Made by a program: the position numbers and the translations under genes. The notes under the pieces are model-generated. The model was not told the DNA's origin, ran no database searches, and saw nothing but the letters and a program-made list of their open reading frames with translations. A DNA stretch of 64,000 nt from an uncultured Synergistales bacterium (lineage in GTDB: Bacteria > Synergistota > Synergistia > Synergistales > Aminobacteriaceae), in the NCBI GenBank assembly GCA_905235735.1, contig CAJOMU010000001.1, positions 62,001 through 126,000 of the forward strand. Direction: 5' to 3'. Positions 45,087 to 52,725 of this stretch are shown here, piece after piece. Within the stretch, counting starts at the first letter, position 1, and each line of letters begins with the position of its first letter.

Positions 45087-47390
45087 ATGTTGACGCATAA
45101 AAAACTTATTCTAACTTTCATAGCAGGATGTTTTCTGCTGACTTCATCTTTCGCAACTGGAGCATTTGCCGCCGCACTTGGAGGAGGAGGAGGAGGAGGA
45201 ACAGGTATAGGTGAAGCATCTGCAATGCCCACAGTGCCATCACAACCAACTGTACCAGCACAGCCGAATATTCCTACAGGACGTACAGGAGGGATTGATC
45301 TTTCAGGTTTGAATTATACCAACAATACACGAGTTGAAGATATTGACCTGACTGGTGAGAATCCAAATCTTCAGACAGAAATTTATTCTTTAGCGGAAGG
45401 TTCATTCGATCTCAGAGCAGAAGCAACAGAAGCGGAAATCAACAGCTACTTTGAGGACATACTTCGTGCAGATACATCAGGAAGTCCAATGAGGCAGTTA
45501 ATCACGAGGCTTCCGAGATTCGGAATGTCATTCTTCCGCAGACCTCCTTCAACGTATGCTCCTCAGGATAACGTACCAGTAACGCAGGGCTATAGAATCG
45601 GAGTCGGCGATGAGATCACGCTTACGTTATGGGGAATTCCCGAAGAAGGAAGTTACAGAGTATCCGTGAACCGCGACGGCATTGCCACAATTCCGCATAT
45701 AGGTGCAGTTCGTCTTGCAGGTTACACGCTCACTGAAGCAGAACGAGTCATCAGTGCTAGACTGAATCAATATTACACTGGCTATCAGATGAATCTTTCA
45801 ATGGGAAGATTAAGCTCAATTCTGGTCTACGTAACTGGAAATGCACAGAGACCCGGAGCTTATACAGTCTCATCATTCGCGACATTGCTCAATGCACTTA
45901 TCGCATCAGGAGGCCCATCAGCAACAGGTTCATTGAGACGCATTGAACTCAAACGTAACGGCAAGACAATAACGGTGTTCGACATGTACGCAATGCTTCT
46001 TCAGGGTGATAAAAGTCAGGACGCGAGACTTGAGGCAGGAGACGTGATATATATTCCGCCGGTCGGGCCATTAATCGGTCTTGCGGGTGAAATTCAGAGG
46101 CCGGGAGTTTATGAGCTTAACGGTGCTACGAGAGTGAAAGACCTTCTTTACATTGCGGGAGGATTGAACGCACAGACATTCAGAGGCAGAATTCAATTTT
46201 ACAGAGTGTACAATCATCAGTACGCAGGAGCATTCGAGGGCAATCTGTCAGAAGTAGAAGACAATGAACTTCAAGACGGAGATGTTATCAGGCTCTACCC
46301 AGTATTCAACTATGCGACCACAGCATCAATATCGGGGCCTGTAATGCGTCCCGGCACATTCGTAATCGTTCCCGGACATACGAGAGTATCTGACCTGATT
46401 AACCGTGCGGGAGGATTGAATATCACTGCATCGGACAGAGCAGAAGTAACGCGTGTAACTCCTTCAATGGAAGGCCCGGTCAACCAGAGATTTGAGATAA
46501 ACGTAATGCAGGCAATGCAGGGAGACCCTGTGAATAACATTATTCTTGAGGCTAACGATCAGGTAACGATAATAGTGATTCCAGAGTGGAAACAGCAGAT
46601 AAGCGTAACAATTGCAGGAGAAGTCCGAAGACCTGGAACGTATTCGTTATTCGCCGGAGAAAAACTTTCTGACCTTATAGAGCGTGCAGGAGGATTTACA
46701 TCAAAGGCATTTTTACGCGGTGCAGTCTTCACGAGAAAAAGTGTTGCGGAGGAACAGAGACGTGCATTGAATCAGATGGCCGACAGAATGGAACGTGAAT
46801 TACTCGAATCAATGCAGAACACAGCCAGCGGAGGAGCAGCAAGTTCAGGTAATGCGTCGACAGCACTCAATCAGGAATATCAAAACCGAAAACGGCTCAT
46901 CGATAATCTGCGTCAGCTCGACATAATGGGCAGAATCGTAACAAAAATTGATACCCCCAAGAACATAATTAATACGCCCTGGAACTATGAACTTCAGGAC
47001 GGAGATTTTCTTAGAATTCCTGAAGTGCCTCTCACAGTCAACGTAATGGGAGCGGTCTATACGTCATCATCACAGCTTTATCGTCCTGACATGAGCATAA
47101 ACGGCTACATCAATGCGGCAGGAGGACAGATAAAGACTGCGCATAAACGAATGGTGTATCTTCTCAAGGCAGACGGCACTACAATTAGGCTCACAAGAAG
47201 CACTGCTATGCTCTCAAGCAAGGCATGGACACCTCCGCGAGGATTTTCAGCAAAGGTTGAACCTGGCGATACTATAGTTGTCCCAGTCAAGTACTTGGAT
47301 CGTCAGGGGATTGACGCGTTCAAGGATGCGATTGATGTAATTTATCGTGTAGCTGTATCTGTCGGCGTGATTATAAATGCTACAAAATAA
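45087..47390 (+). CDS. Polysaccharide export protein with multiple SLBB domains
   Basis: Outer-membrane/periplasmic protein of about 767 residues. Signal peptide, a Gly-rich and Pro-rich linker (about 30-65), a Poly_export domain (about 165-240, starting YRIGVGDEITLTLWG), then about five SLBB repeats (for example VYVTGNAQRPGAYTV, LAGEIQRPGVYEL, ISGPVMRPGTFVI, IAGEVRRPGTYSL), and a short C-terminal hydrophobic segment. It is longer than classical Wza and resembles forms used in capsule or exopolysaccharide secretion. ATG at 45087 preceded by AGAGG; GTG at 45081 is an alternative. Confidence 0.9.
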   Translation: MLTHKKLILTFIAGCFLLTSSFATGAFAAALGGGGGGGTGIGEASAMPTVPSQPTVPAQPNIPTGRTGGIDLSGLNYTNNTRVEDIDLTGENPNLQTEIYSLAEGSFDLRAEATEAEINSYFEDILRADTSGSPMRQLITRLPRFGMSFFRRPPSTYAPQDNVPVTQGYRIGVGDEITLTLWGIPEEGSYRVSVNRDGIATIPHIGAVRLAGYTLTEAERVISARLNQYYTGYQMNLSMGRLSSILVYVTGNAQRPGAYTVSSFATLLNALIASGGPSATGSLRRIELKRNGKTITVFDMYAMLLQGDKSQDARLEAGDVIYIPPVGPLIGLAGEIQRPGVYELNGATRVKDLLYIAGGLNAQTFRGRIQFYRVYNHQYAGAFEGNLSEVEDNELQDGDVIRLYPVFNYATTASISGPVMRPGTFVIVPGHTRVSDLINRAGGLNITASDRAEVTRVTPSMEGPVNQRFEINVMQAMQGDPVNNIILEANDQVTIIVIPEWKQQISVTIAGEVRRPGTYSLFAGEKLSDLIERAGGFTSKAFLRGAVFTRKSVAEEQRRALNQMADRMERELLESMQNTASGGAASSGNASTALNQEYQNRKRLIDNLRQLDIMGRIVTKIDTPKNIINTPWNYELQDGDFLRIPEVPLTVNVMGAVYTSSSQLYRPDMSINGYINAAGGQIKTAHKRMVYLLKADGTTIRLTRSTAMLSSKAWTPPRGFSAKVEPGDTIVVPVKYLDRQGIDAFKDAIDVIYRVAVSVGVIINATK

Positions 47391-47402
47391 GGAGGCGAGG
47401 CC

Positions 47403-47669
47403 ATGAAAAAATTTCTCGCGTTTATGATTCTCGTTTCGTGTCTCGCTTTTCCGGCTCACGCTGAGAACGTGAAGTATGAATACAAAGTTGTATCGTTAGG
47501 TTCACTGACATCATTGCAGAAATCGAAAGAGGCAGTGAAGAAGACAGAACAGGTTGAGGAATTGCTCAATAAATACGGTGCTGAAGGCTGGGAACTTTCA
47601 GAGATATTTGCTGTGCGTACAACCTTTGATCCGAACGTGTTCTTCGTCATCATGAAACGCAGGCTGTGA
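47403..47669 (+). CDS. Small secreted DUF4177 protein
   Basis: 88 residues: signal peptide (cleavage after AHA, about residue 20), then a DUF4177 domain with YEYKVV at the start and LNKYGAEGWEL in the middle. Function unknown; such proteins are small alpha/beta domains. It lies 12 bases after the SLBB export gene with a GGAGG ribosome binding site, so it probably belongs to the same operon. Confidence 0.8.
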   Translation: MKKFLAFMILVSCLAFPAHAENVKYEYKVVSLGSLTSLQKSKEAVKKTEQVEELLNKYGAEGWELSEIFAVRTTFDPNVFFVIMKRRL

Positions 47670-47671
47670 AC

Positions 47672-47699
47672 TTGACGAATGAAAATTTTGCGTTAAAAT
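47672..47699 (+). promoter_or_regulatory. Promoter of tRNA-Pro
   Basis: TTGACG (47672-47677), 16-base spacer, TAAAAT (47694-47699); start expected about 7 bases before the tRNA. It begins only 2 bases after the stop of the upstream gene, with no terminator between. Confidence 0.8.
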
Positions 47700-47712
47700 G
47701 ATTCATGTTTTA

Positions 47713-47791
47713 CGGGACGTAGCGCAGTCTGGCTTAGCGCATCTGCATGGGGTGCAGGGGGTCGGAGGTTCGAATCCTCTCGTCCCGACCA
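47713..47791 (+). tRNA. tRNA-Pro (anticodon GGG), CCA encoded
   Basis: The cloverleaf folds cleanly: acceptor CGGGACG/CGTCCCG, D stem GCGC/GCGC, anticodon stem TCTGC/GCAGG with loop ATGGGGT (anticodon GGG), T stem GGAGG/CCTCT with loop TTCGAAT, discriminator A and encoded CCA at 47789-47791. Confidence 0.95.
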
Positions 47792-47810
47792 ATAAAACAA
47801 TGTAGGGGTG

Positions 47811-47850
47811 AGTATCAGAGGTTCGTGGATTTTACGAATTTTTCTCGTCC
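47811..47850 (+). repeat. Degenerate echo of the tRNA-Pro 3' end
   Basis: AGAGGTTCG, ten unrelated bases, then AATTTTTCTCGTCCCAATCA. Without the ten bases this follows the tRNA's T arm and acceptor 3' strand (GGAGGTTCG, then CTCGTCCCGACCA), starting about 20 bases after the tRNA. It could be a decayed tRNA duplicate or an old integration junction. Confidence 0.4.
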
Positions 47851-47873
47851 CAATCACAAAACTGAAATCAACA

Positions 47874-47912
47874 ATGAGGCTCTTACGATAAAACGTGAGG
47901 GCTTCATTTTTT
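47874..47912 (+). terminator. Terminator after tRNA-Pro
   Basis: A 14-bp stem with several G-T pairs (47874-47887 with 47894-47907), a 6-base loop, and a run of T to 47912. It ends the tRNA-Pro transcript. Confidence 0.75.
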
Positions 47913-47932
47913 GTGGCAAAAATAAATTTCGC

Positions 47933-47941
47933 TGATATAAT
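47933..47941 (+). promoter_or_regulatory. Extended -10 promoter of the rpsF operon
   Basis: TGATATAAT, a perfect extended -10. The nearest -35-like hexamer (TTGTGG, 47911) is 19 bases away. The start is expected near 47948. Confidence 0.7.
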
Positions 47942-47944
47942 ACT

Positions 47945-47989
47945 TTACGCCCTGCCTCCTGTGAGACGCATTTAACGGGAGGCCGTAAG
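47945..47989 (+). promoter_or_regulatory. Possible S6:S18 autoregulatory leader structure
   Basis: Just before rpsF: outer stem TTACG/CGTAA (47945-47949 with 47984-47988), a 4-base bulge CCCT, inner stem GCCTCC/GGAGGC (47954-47959 with 47978-47983) and an 18-base loop. rpsF leaders of many bacteria carry a hairpin bound by the S6:S18 complex, and both proteins are encoded in this operon. I cannot confirm the conserved nucleotides of that motif. The predicted transcript start falls within the outer stem. Confidence 0.4.
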
Positions 47990-48012
47990 TCCAAAGGGAG
48001 GAGGTGCAGAGA

Positions 48013-48297
48013 ATGCGTAAGTATGAGATGCTTGTAATTCTTGAGGCTGCAGTAGAAGCAGATCAGGCAGGCGAGACCACACAGATAGAGGAACTCATAA
48101 AGAGGCTTGGAGGGAACTTAACCAAGACCGATGTATGGGGCAAAAGAACTTTAGCTTATCCAATCCGCAAGAAACCCGAAGGCTATTATGTGCTGTTTAC
48201 ATTTGAGCTTGAACCTTCACAGACATTTGAACTCAGACGTGTACTTGGCCTGCGTGCGAATGTTTACCGTCAGCTTGTTATTCTTCTTGATGATTAA
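48013..48297 (+). CDS. rpsF: 30S ribosomal protein S6
   Basis: 94-residue S6, starting MRKYEMLVILEA. ATG at 48013 follows GGGAGGAGG; the upstream GTG at 48004 lies inside that ribosome binding site. In the 30S subunit S6 pairs with S18, whose gene is two positions downstream (rpsF-ssb-rpsR). Confidence 0.96.
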   Translation: MRKYEMLVILEAAVEADQAGETTQIEELIKRLGGNLTKTDVWGKRTLAYPIRKKPEGYYVLFTFELEPSQTFELRRVLGLRANVYRQLVILLDD

Positions 48298-48319
48298 GTA
48301 TGATTAAGGAGGAAATGCG

Positions 48320-48826
48320 ATGAAAGGGTTGAACAAAGTTATTCTTGCTGGAAATCTTGCAAGAGACCCTGAAGTGAGATACACAGTTACTAAACGTGCT
48401 TGGGCTAGGTTTTCTGTAGCTGTGAATTATCGCTACAAGGATACAAATGGAGAATATAAAGACGGAGTTGATTATATTCCTGTATCTGTATGGGGATCTC
48501 TGGGTGAGAACTGCGGCAAATATCTTAAGAAAGGCAGTCCCGTAATTATTGAAGGCAAGATTACTTCAAGAAGTTATGAGGCAAATGATGGTTCAGGTAA
48601 AAAGTATATAACCGAAGTGAATGCTGACAATGTAATCTTTCTTGGTTCAGGTCAGGGCAATTCATCAGGAACAGGAACAGATTCATCATCTGGTTACTCA
48701 CAGATGCCTCCAATGAATGATGATGCAGGTTACGGCAGGAGCATAGGAGAAAGCAATTTCGGCGATATATCATCGCAGGGATTTGCAGGCGTAAGCACTA
48801 ACGATGAAACAGATATACCATTTTAA
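48320..48826 (+). CDS. ssb: Single-stranded DNA-binding protein
   Basis: 168 residues: an N-terminal OB fold (about 1-108) starting [22 protein letters not shown], a Gly/Ser-rich flexible linker, and an acidic C-terminal tip ending DETDIPF, the partner-protein docking tail. Placed between rpsF and rpsR as in many bacteria; AAGGAGG ribosome binding site. Confidence 0.96.
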   Translation: MKGLNKVILAGNLARDPEVRYTVTKRAWARFSVAVNYRYKDTNGEYKDGVDYIPVSVWGSLGENCGKYLKKGSPVIIEGKITSRSYEANDGSGKKYITEVNADNVIFLGSGQGNSSGTGTDSSSGYSQMPPMNDDAGYGRSIGESNFGDISSQGFAGVSTNDETDIPF

Positions 48827-48855
48827 TCGAAACTGGAAGGAGGAATTTATACAGC

Positions 48856-49158
48856 ATGAATGAGCGTGAAAATACAACCTACGATGCTAAGACAAGTGCA
48901 CCTTCAAGAAACGGCAATACTACAGGAGGATTGAGAAGAAGCCCGTCAAGACGCAGGCCAAAATTCTGCTACTATTGCGTTGAGAAACAGGAGCACGTTG
49001 ATTACAAAGACGTTGAGAAGCTCAGAAAGTATATCAGTGAGAGAGGGAAGATCATTCCCAGACGCGTAACAGGAAATTGCGCAAAACATCAGCGTCTCTT
49101 AACTGAAGCAATCAAGAGAGCGAGATACATGGCCTTACTGCCTTACTCACTCGACTAA
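48856..49158 (+). CDS. rpsR: 30S ribosomal protein S18
   Basis: 100 residues. The S18 core with [21 protein letters not shown] and a conserved [13 protein letters not shown] end. The N-terminal about 35 residues form a basic, Ser/Arg-rich extension with CYYCVEK, including a C-x2-C pair seen in cysteine-containing S18 variants that may bind zinc; only two of the possible ligands are evident here. Good GGAGG upstream. Confidence 0.95.
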   Translation: MNERENTTYDAKTSAPSRNGNTTGGLRRSPSRRRPKFCYYCVEKQEHVDYKDVEKLRKYISERGKIIPRRVTGNCAKHQRLLTEAIKRARYMALLPYSLD

Positions 49159-49191
49159 CTGAATCATTTCGGCCATTAACGGGTTATCTGC

Positions 49192-50127
49192 ATGAAGAGA
49201 ATCATATTCTGCGTGTTTATATCTCTCGCACTGACACTCTCAGGGTATTTCCTGCCTGTCTTCGGTGTTATCGGAATGATGTTATGCCCTCTGCCGTTAG
49301 CTATACTCGGAAATCTTGAGGGACATAAACGCATGAGCATTGCAGAACTCATGATTGAAGCTACACTTTTCCTCGCAGTTTCTCCTTCAATGGCCGTCTA
49401 TTTCCTGATTGGATGCGCTCCAGTCTCAGCAATAATCTTCATGCTTTCACGTGAAGAGTTCAAAGACGCAAAGAAGTATTCAGGTGCAGAGAGTTTGCTT
49501 GTGTGCACGGCTTTTTCTCTTGCAATGAAAGTTGTATTGATGCTCGTGTTCTGGTTCTTCACCAGCAGAAATATTCTGTTTCCTGATTCAGCTCAGATGA
49601 ACGTGCTCATGAATCAGATGTACGGCAATGATCCTGAAATGCAGAGGGCAGTCAGTCAGGTTCTCGCAATCTTCCCGTATTTGATTCCAACAATGACAGT
49701 GCTGTATTCAACGGCAGAAACATATTTGAACTATTCACTTTGTCATTCAATCACACGGAAATATTTCCCTGATACGAAAAATTTTCCTCCAGCATTGCCC
49801 GCATTCATAAACTGGAAGTTCCCTGTGTCGTTGTTAATCGCGTCAATATTCTCGCTTGTTATGGGATACTTCATTGACATCGATACATGGTTTGCAGGCT
49901 CAATGTTCGTGCTGAACCTTCAGATAGTGTTGAATGCATTCATGTTCATTCAGGGGTTATCATTTGCATTCTGGCTGATGCATGGGTTCAAATTCAGACG
50001 CTTCACGAAAATCATAATGTGCATAATCTTCACGATACCATTCTTCTGGGCATGGCTGATAGTGATGGGAATGTGCGATATGGTATTAAATCTCCGCAAT
50101 AGAATCAAATTCGGAAAATCAGAGTGA
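49192..50127 (+). CDS. DUF2232 (YybS-like) membrane protein
   Basis: Polytopic membrane protein, 311 residues with about eight hydrophobic segments; size, topology and position after rpsR fit the DUF2232/YybS family, which commonly follows the rpsF-ssb-rpsR genes. Function unknown. The rplI, dnaB or gdpP-like genes that often follow are absent here; the next gene is on the opposite strand. Confidence 0.78.
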   Translation: MKRIIFCVFISLALTLSGYFLPVFGVIGMMLCPLPLAILGNLEGHKRMSIAELMIEATLFLAVSPSMAVYFLIGCAPVSAIIFMLSREEFKDAKKYSGAESLLVCTAFSLAMKVVLMLVFWFFTSRNILFPDSAQMNVLMNQMYGNDPEMQRAVSQVLAIFPYLIPTMTVLYSTAETYLNYSLCHSITRKYFPDTKNFPPALPAFINWKFPVSLLIASIFSLVMGYFIDIDTWFAGSMFVLNLQIVLNAFMFIQGLSFAFWLMHGFKFRRFTKIIMCIIFTIPFFWAWLIVMGMCDMVLNLRNRIKFGKSE

Positions 50128-50172
50128 AATGCGGAAACTTTTTTCATCTCCGCAATCCTGAGATTATTTCTG

Positions 50173-51264
50173 TTATTTCAGATACAGTGCTGCTCTGAAC
50201 GTTATATTAGGATGATGATTATTGCCAGGCAGAGGGTCTCGGACAGCCGCAGGATAACGGTTTCCAGGACATGCCCCGCCCATAAGGTTATATCCTCCAC
50301 CGCGAGCAACGTAATTTGAACCGTATCGTTCCTGTGTCCATTCCCAGTTATTACCGGCTAAGTCATAGATGTTGTTTGCTTTTGCTTCTTTCCATAGACC
50401 CGTATAATTTCCAATTGCACCTTGCGAGAAGCTATCGTTAGAATAATTTCCCCAGCCTGAACTGTCATCTTTGATTTCACTCAGGGTCTTGCATCCTGAA
50501 TCAACAAGCCACTGAAGAACAGTATCCCAGTTTGCACCCCAAGTGAAGAAACCCTGTACTGTATCATTGTCAGCATAGAGATTCTTGCAGGCTGAAGTTA
50601 TATCCTGCGGTGAAAATTGTACCCAGATACGTCCTTTTTCGTTTTCAGTTACTCTTTTGCTTGCAGGCAGTCCGTTATCGCCTCTGCTTGCCTCATAACG
50701 TCCGATATAGAATCCTCCGTAACGTTTCGTACTTTCTGCCATTGCTTTATATTCAGGTAAATCCGTTTCATCATGGTAATTAGAAATTGAATCACCGTAA
50801 GAAAAATAACTACCGAAGTCGCGTACAGAAAGTGCAGTTACAGTAGTCGGTATCCATACGAATTCGCTGCCATCGGGAGCAATAACAACAAGTCCGGAAT
50901 TGATTATCCGTTCATCATTCTTTTCAGAAACAGTGAAATCTGCCGGAATGTATGCAGTATCGCCATTAACATCAGTATAGAGAGTTATTTTCGTTGAGTT
51001 TTCTTCAGGAGGAGTTGTGTCATCAGGCGGTGTTGTATCATCAGGTGGCAAAGTGTCTTCAGGCGGAGTTATATCTTCAGATGGCGTTGTGTCTTCAGGA
51101 GGTGTTATGTCTTCAGGAGGTGTTGTGTCTTCGGGGGGTAATGTGTCTTCAAGCTGTGTCGTATTGCCTGGAACACTGCTGCCTCCGCCTCCGCAACCTG
51201 ATATTACAAACAGTGAAAACAGAACAAGTACAACGGGAAGAAATTGTTTATACATGTTTCTCAT
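50173..51264 (-). CDS. Lipoprotein with Pro-Glu-Asp-Thr repeats and FGE/sulfatase-modifying-like domain
   Basis: 363 residues. Lipobox ISGC at about residue 24 followed by Gly/Ser, then about eight hexapeptide repeats of the PPEDTT type (about 40-92). The C-terminal domain (about 100-363) resembles formylglycine-generating-enzyme/SUMF1-like proteins, with FVWIPT near its start, GFYIGRYEAS, NIYDLAGNNWEWTQE and RGGGYNL. No sulfatase or selenoneine gene is nearby, so it is more likely a surface C-type-lectin-fold protein than an active FGE; the paired catalytic cysteines are not evident. Confidence 0.8.
   Translation of the reverse strand: MRNMYKQFLPVVLVLFSLFVISGCGGGGSSVPGNTTQLEDTLPPEDTTPPEDITPPEDTTPSEDITPPEDTLPPDDTTPPDDTTPPEENSTKITLYTDVNGDTAYIPADFTVSEKNDERIINSGLVVIAPDGSEFVWIPTTVTALSVRDFGSYFSYGDSISNYHDETDLPEYKAMAESTKRYGGFYIGRYEASRGDNGLPASKRVTENEKGRIWVQFSPQDITSACKNLYADNDTVQGFFTWGANWDTVLQWLVDSGCKTLSEIKDDSSGWGNYSNDSFSQGAIGNYTGLWKEAKANNIYDLAGNNWEWTQERYGSNYVARGGGYNLMGGACPGNRYPAAVRDPLPGNNHHPNITFRAALYLK
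51000..51160 (-). repeat. 18-bp tandem repeats encoding PPEDTT-type hexapeptides
   Basis: About eight imperfect copies of an 18-base unit in the lipoprotein gene. They vary mainly at third positions and at the D/E, T/I/L and P/S sites, so the reading frame is kept. The segment is a flexible, acidic, proline-rich stalk. Confidence 0.85.
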
Positions 51265-51298
51265 TTTGAAATCTCCTTACATATAACTATTTGGAAAC

Positions 51299-51327
51299 AT
51301 GATAAGCGATTGTGTAAAGATTGGCAA
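51299..51327 (-). promoter_or_regulatory. Promoter of the FGE-like lipoprotein
   Basis: On the minus strand TTGCCA (51327-51322), 17-base spacer, TATCAT (51304-51299). It lies between tRNA-Met and the gene, so the lipoprotein has its own promoter. Confidence 0.6.
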
Positions 51328-51342
51328 GAAATTAAATTTAGG

Positions 51343-51416
51343 TGGCGGCACCTGGAATCGAACCGGGGACACTGCGGGTATGAACCGCATGCTCTAGCCA
51401 TCTGAGCTATGCCGCC
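51343..51416 (-). tRNA. tRNA-Met (CAT, elongator), CCA not fully encoded
   Basis: Acceptor GGCGGCA/TGCCGCC, anticodon stem TGCGG/CCGCA with loop TTCATAC (anticodon CAT). The three G-C pairs and unpaired 1-72 of initiators are absent, so it is elongator-like; tRNA-Ile2 is the alternative. The T stem (CCCGG/CCAGG) has one C-A mismatch. The genomic 3' end after the acceptor reads A-C-C-T, so the terminal A must be added enzymatically. Confidence 0.9.
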
Positions 51417-51427
51417 TCTCTTAATTC

Positions 51428-51504
51428 TGGTGGCGGGGAATGGATTTGAACCATTGACCTTCGGGTTATGAGCCCGACGAGCTTCCAAACTGCTCCACCC
51501 CGCG
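51428..51504 (-). tRNA. Initiator tRNA-fMet (CAT)
   Basis: Starts CGCGGGGTGGAGCAG and has the GGG/CCC anticodon-stem pairs, anticodon loop CTCATAA and A11-T24, all initiator hallmarks. CCA is encoded. Positions 1 and 72 are C and C, still unpaired but not the usual C-A. It sits 11 bases upstream of tRNA-Met in the same transcript. Confidence 0.95.
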
Positions 51505-51531
51505 ATGTTCGTCTGTCAATTTGCTTCTTGA

Positions 51532-51615
51532 TGCCGGACGAGGGATTTGAACCCTCACGGACTTTACGCCCTCGGGATTTTAAGTCCCGTGTGTCTACCA
51601 TTCCACCAGCCCGGC
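51532..51615 (-). tRNA. tRNA-Leu (TAA), CCA not encoded
   Basis: Class II tRNA: acceptor GCCGGGC/GTCCGGC, anticodon stem CGGGA/TCCCG with loop CTTAAAA (anticodon TAA), a long variable arm, and T stem GAGGG/CCCTC. The genomic 3' end reads A-T-C-A, so CCA is added post-transcriptionally. First tRNA of the Leu-fMet-Met transcript. Confidence 0.94.
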
Positions 51616-51644
51616 GTTTAGTACTGGCTTCAAAGACAAAGAGT

Positions 51645-51673
51645 ATTTTATCCCACAACTAAATTTGCGTCAA
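51645..51673 (-). promoter_or_regulatory. Promoter of the tRNA-Leu/fMet/Met operon
   Basis: On the minus strand TTGACG (51673-51668), 17-base spacer, TAAAAT (51650-51645). Start expected near 51638, about 23 bases before tRNA-Leu. Identical hexamers to the tRNA-Pro, purB and DUF1015 promoters. Confidence 0.82.
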
Positions 51674-51718
51674 GCTGATAGAATCAGAACTCATTGATAC
51701 AAAACTGAAGGTGAAATT

Positions 51719-52705
51719 ATGAATGATGCCGCAATGAAAGTTATTTGCACTCTCAATCAACATGGCCATGACGCTTATCTCGTCGGAGGCTGCGTGAGAA
51801 ATCATCTTATGGGAATTGAGCCTGCTGATTATGACATTGCGACCAGTGCTGACGTTGATGACATGAAGAAAATTTTTGACTGGCGAGCTATAGGTTCAGG
51901 TGAAAAACATGGAACTCTTCTTATACTTGTTGAGGGAACTGATTATCATATTGAGGTTACCTCCTACCGCAATGGTGCACTCACTCTCAATGATGACCTT
52001 CTGCACAGAGACTTCACTATGAACTCAATCGCATATCATCCTGATAAAGGCATAATAGATCCGTTCGGAGGAGCTGAAGACATAAAGAATAGAAGCATAA
52101 GAGGCATAGTTGACCCTCGCGAACGATTTCATGAAGACCCTTTGAGAATATTGCGGGCATTAAGATTTTCATCTGTCTTCGGATTCATGATTGAACATGA
52201 AACTTCTCTCGCTGTTCATGAACTCGCAGGCACTTTAAGCAGAGTTGCATCTGAACGAATCGAAAACGAACTCACGAAGATTATTTGCGGCAATGATTCA
52301 GAACACATACTAACAGAATATCCAGACGTAATATTTTCCGTGATACCGGCAATCAGTGTTCACTTACCTGAAAATAAAAAGGAAATTAGGCGTTACATCT
52401 CAAGATTCGGACATGATAACTACGTTATGCTTCTTGAGTTTCAGAAGGCATACATGCTTGATGATTCTTCAATGAGTAAGTATGAACGTGCAGTCGAACT
52501 ATTGCATGAAGTTGAATATGAGGATTCACGCATGAACATAAAAGATTTGGCCGTAAATGGCTATGACGTAATGGAATTAGGTTTGCATGGCCGTGATGTG
52601 GGAAATGCATTATCGTTTTTGCTTGAGGCTGTTATTGATGAGAGAGTGAAGAATGATAGAGATACTTTATTGAACTTCCTCGAAAAAAATTACCCCCTGC
52701 AATAA
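51719..52705 (+). CDS. Compact CCA-type tRNA nucleotidyltransferase
   Basis: Class II nucleotidyltransferase of 328 residues. The head domain shows AYLVGGCVRNHLMG, the metal-binding pair in DYDIAT, the HRDFTMNSIAY loop and the ERFHEDPLRILRALRF segment of the neck. It is short, with a reduced tail. With the second nucleotidyltransferase at 54001 this suggests divided CC- and A-adding activities, though a single full CCA-adding enzyme is possible. Two of the three tRNA genes directly upstream (opposite strand) lack encoded CCA. The terminator hairpin overlaps its stop codon. Confidence 0.88.
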   Translation: MNDAAMKVICTLNQHGHDAYLVGGCVRNHLMGIEPADYDIATSADVDDMKKIFDWRAIGSGEKHGTLLILVEGTDYHIEVTSYRNGALTLNDDLLHRDFTMNSIAYHPDKGIIDPFGGAEDIKNRSIRGIVDPRERFHEDPLRILRALRFSSVFGFMIEHETSLAVHELAGTLSRVASERIENELTKIICGNDSEHILTEYPDVIFSVIPAISVHLPENKKEIRRYISRFGHDNYVMLLEFQKAYMLDDSSMSKYERAVELLHEVEYEDSRMNIKDLAVNGYDVMELGLHGRDVGNALSFLLEAVIDERVKNDRDTLLNFLEKNYPLQ

Positions 52706-52723
52706 TACAGAGGGGTTTCGTTT
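52693..52723 (+). terminator. Terminator at the end of the nucleotidyltransferase gene
   Basis: CCCCCTG (52693-52699) pairs with CAG-a-GGGG (52708-52715) with one bulged A, followed by TTTCGTTTT. The stop codon lies in the loop. Same CCCCTG/CAGGGG core as the terminators at 19871 and 61979. Confidence 0.75.
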
Positions 52724-52725
52724 TC

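Noticed and set aside
50128-50172. TGCGGA/TCCGCA hairpin between the convergent DUF2232 and lipoprotein genes as a terminator
   Set aside because: The 6-bp stem is not followed by a T run on either strand, so I did not call it.
51000-51160. Regular short repeats that could look like a CRISPR array
   Set aside because: They have no spacers, keep the reading frame of the lipoprotein and vary at codon third positions, so they are coding tandem repeats.
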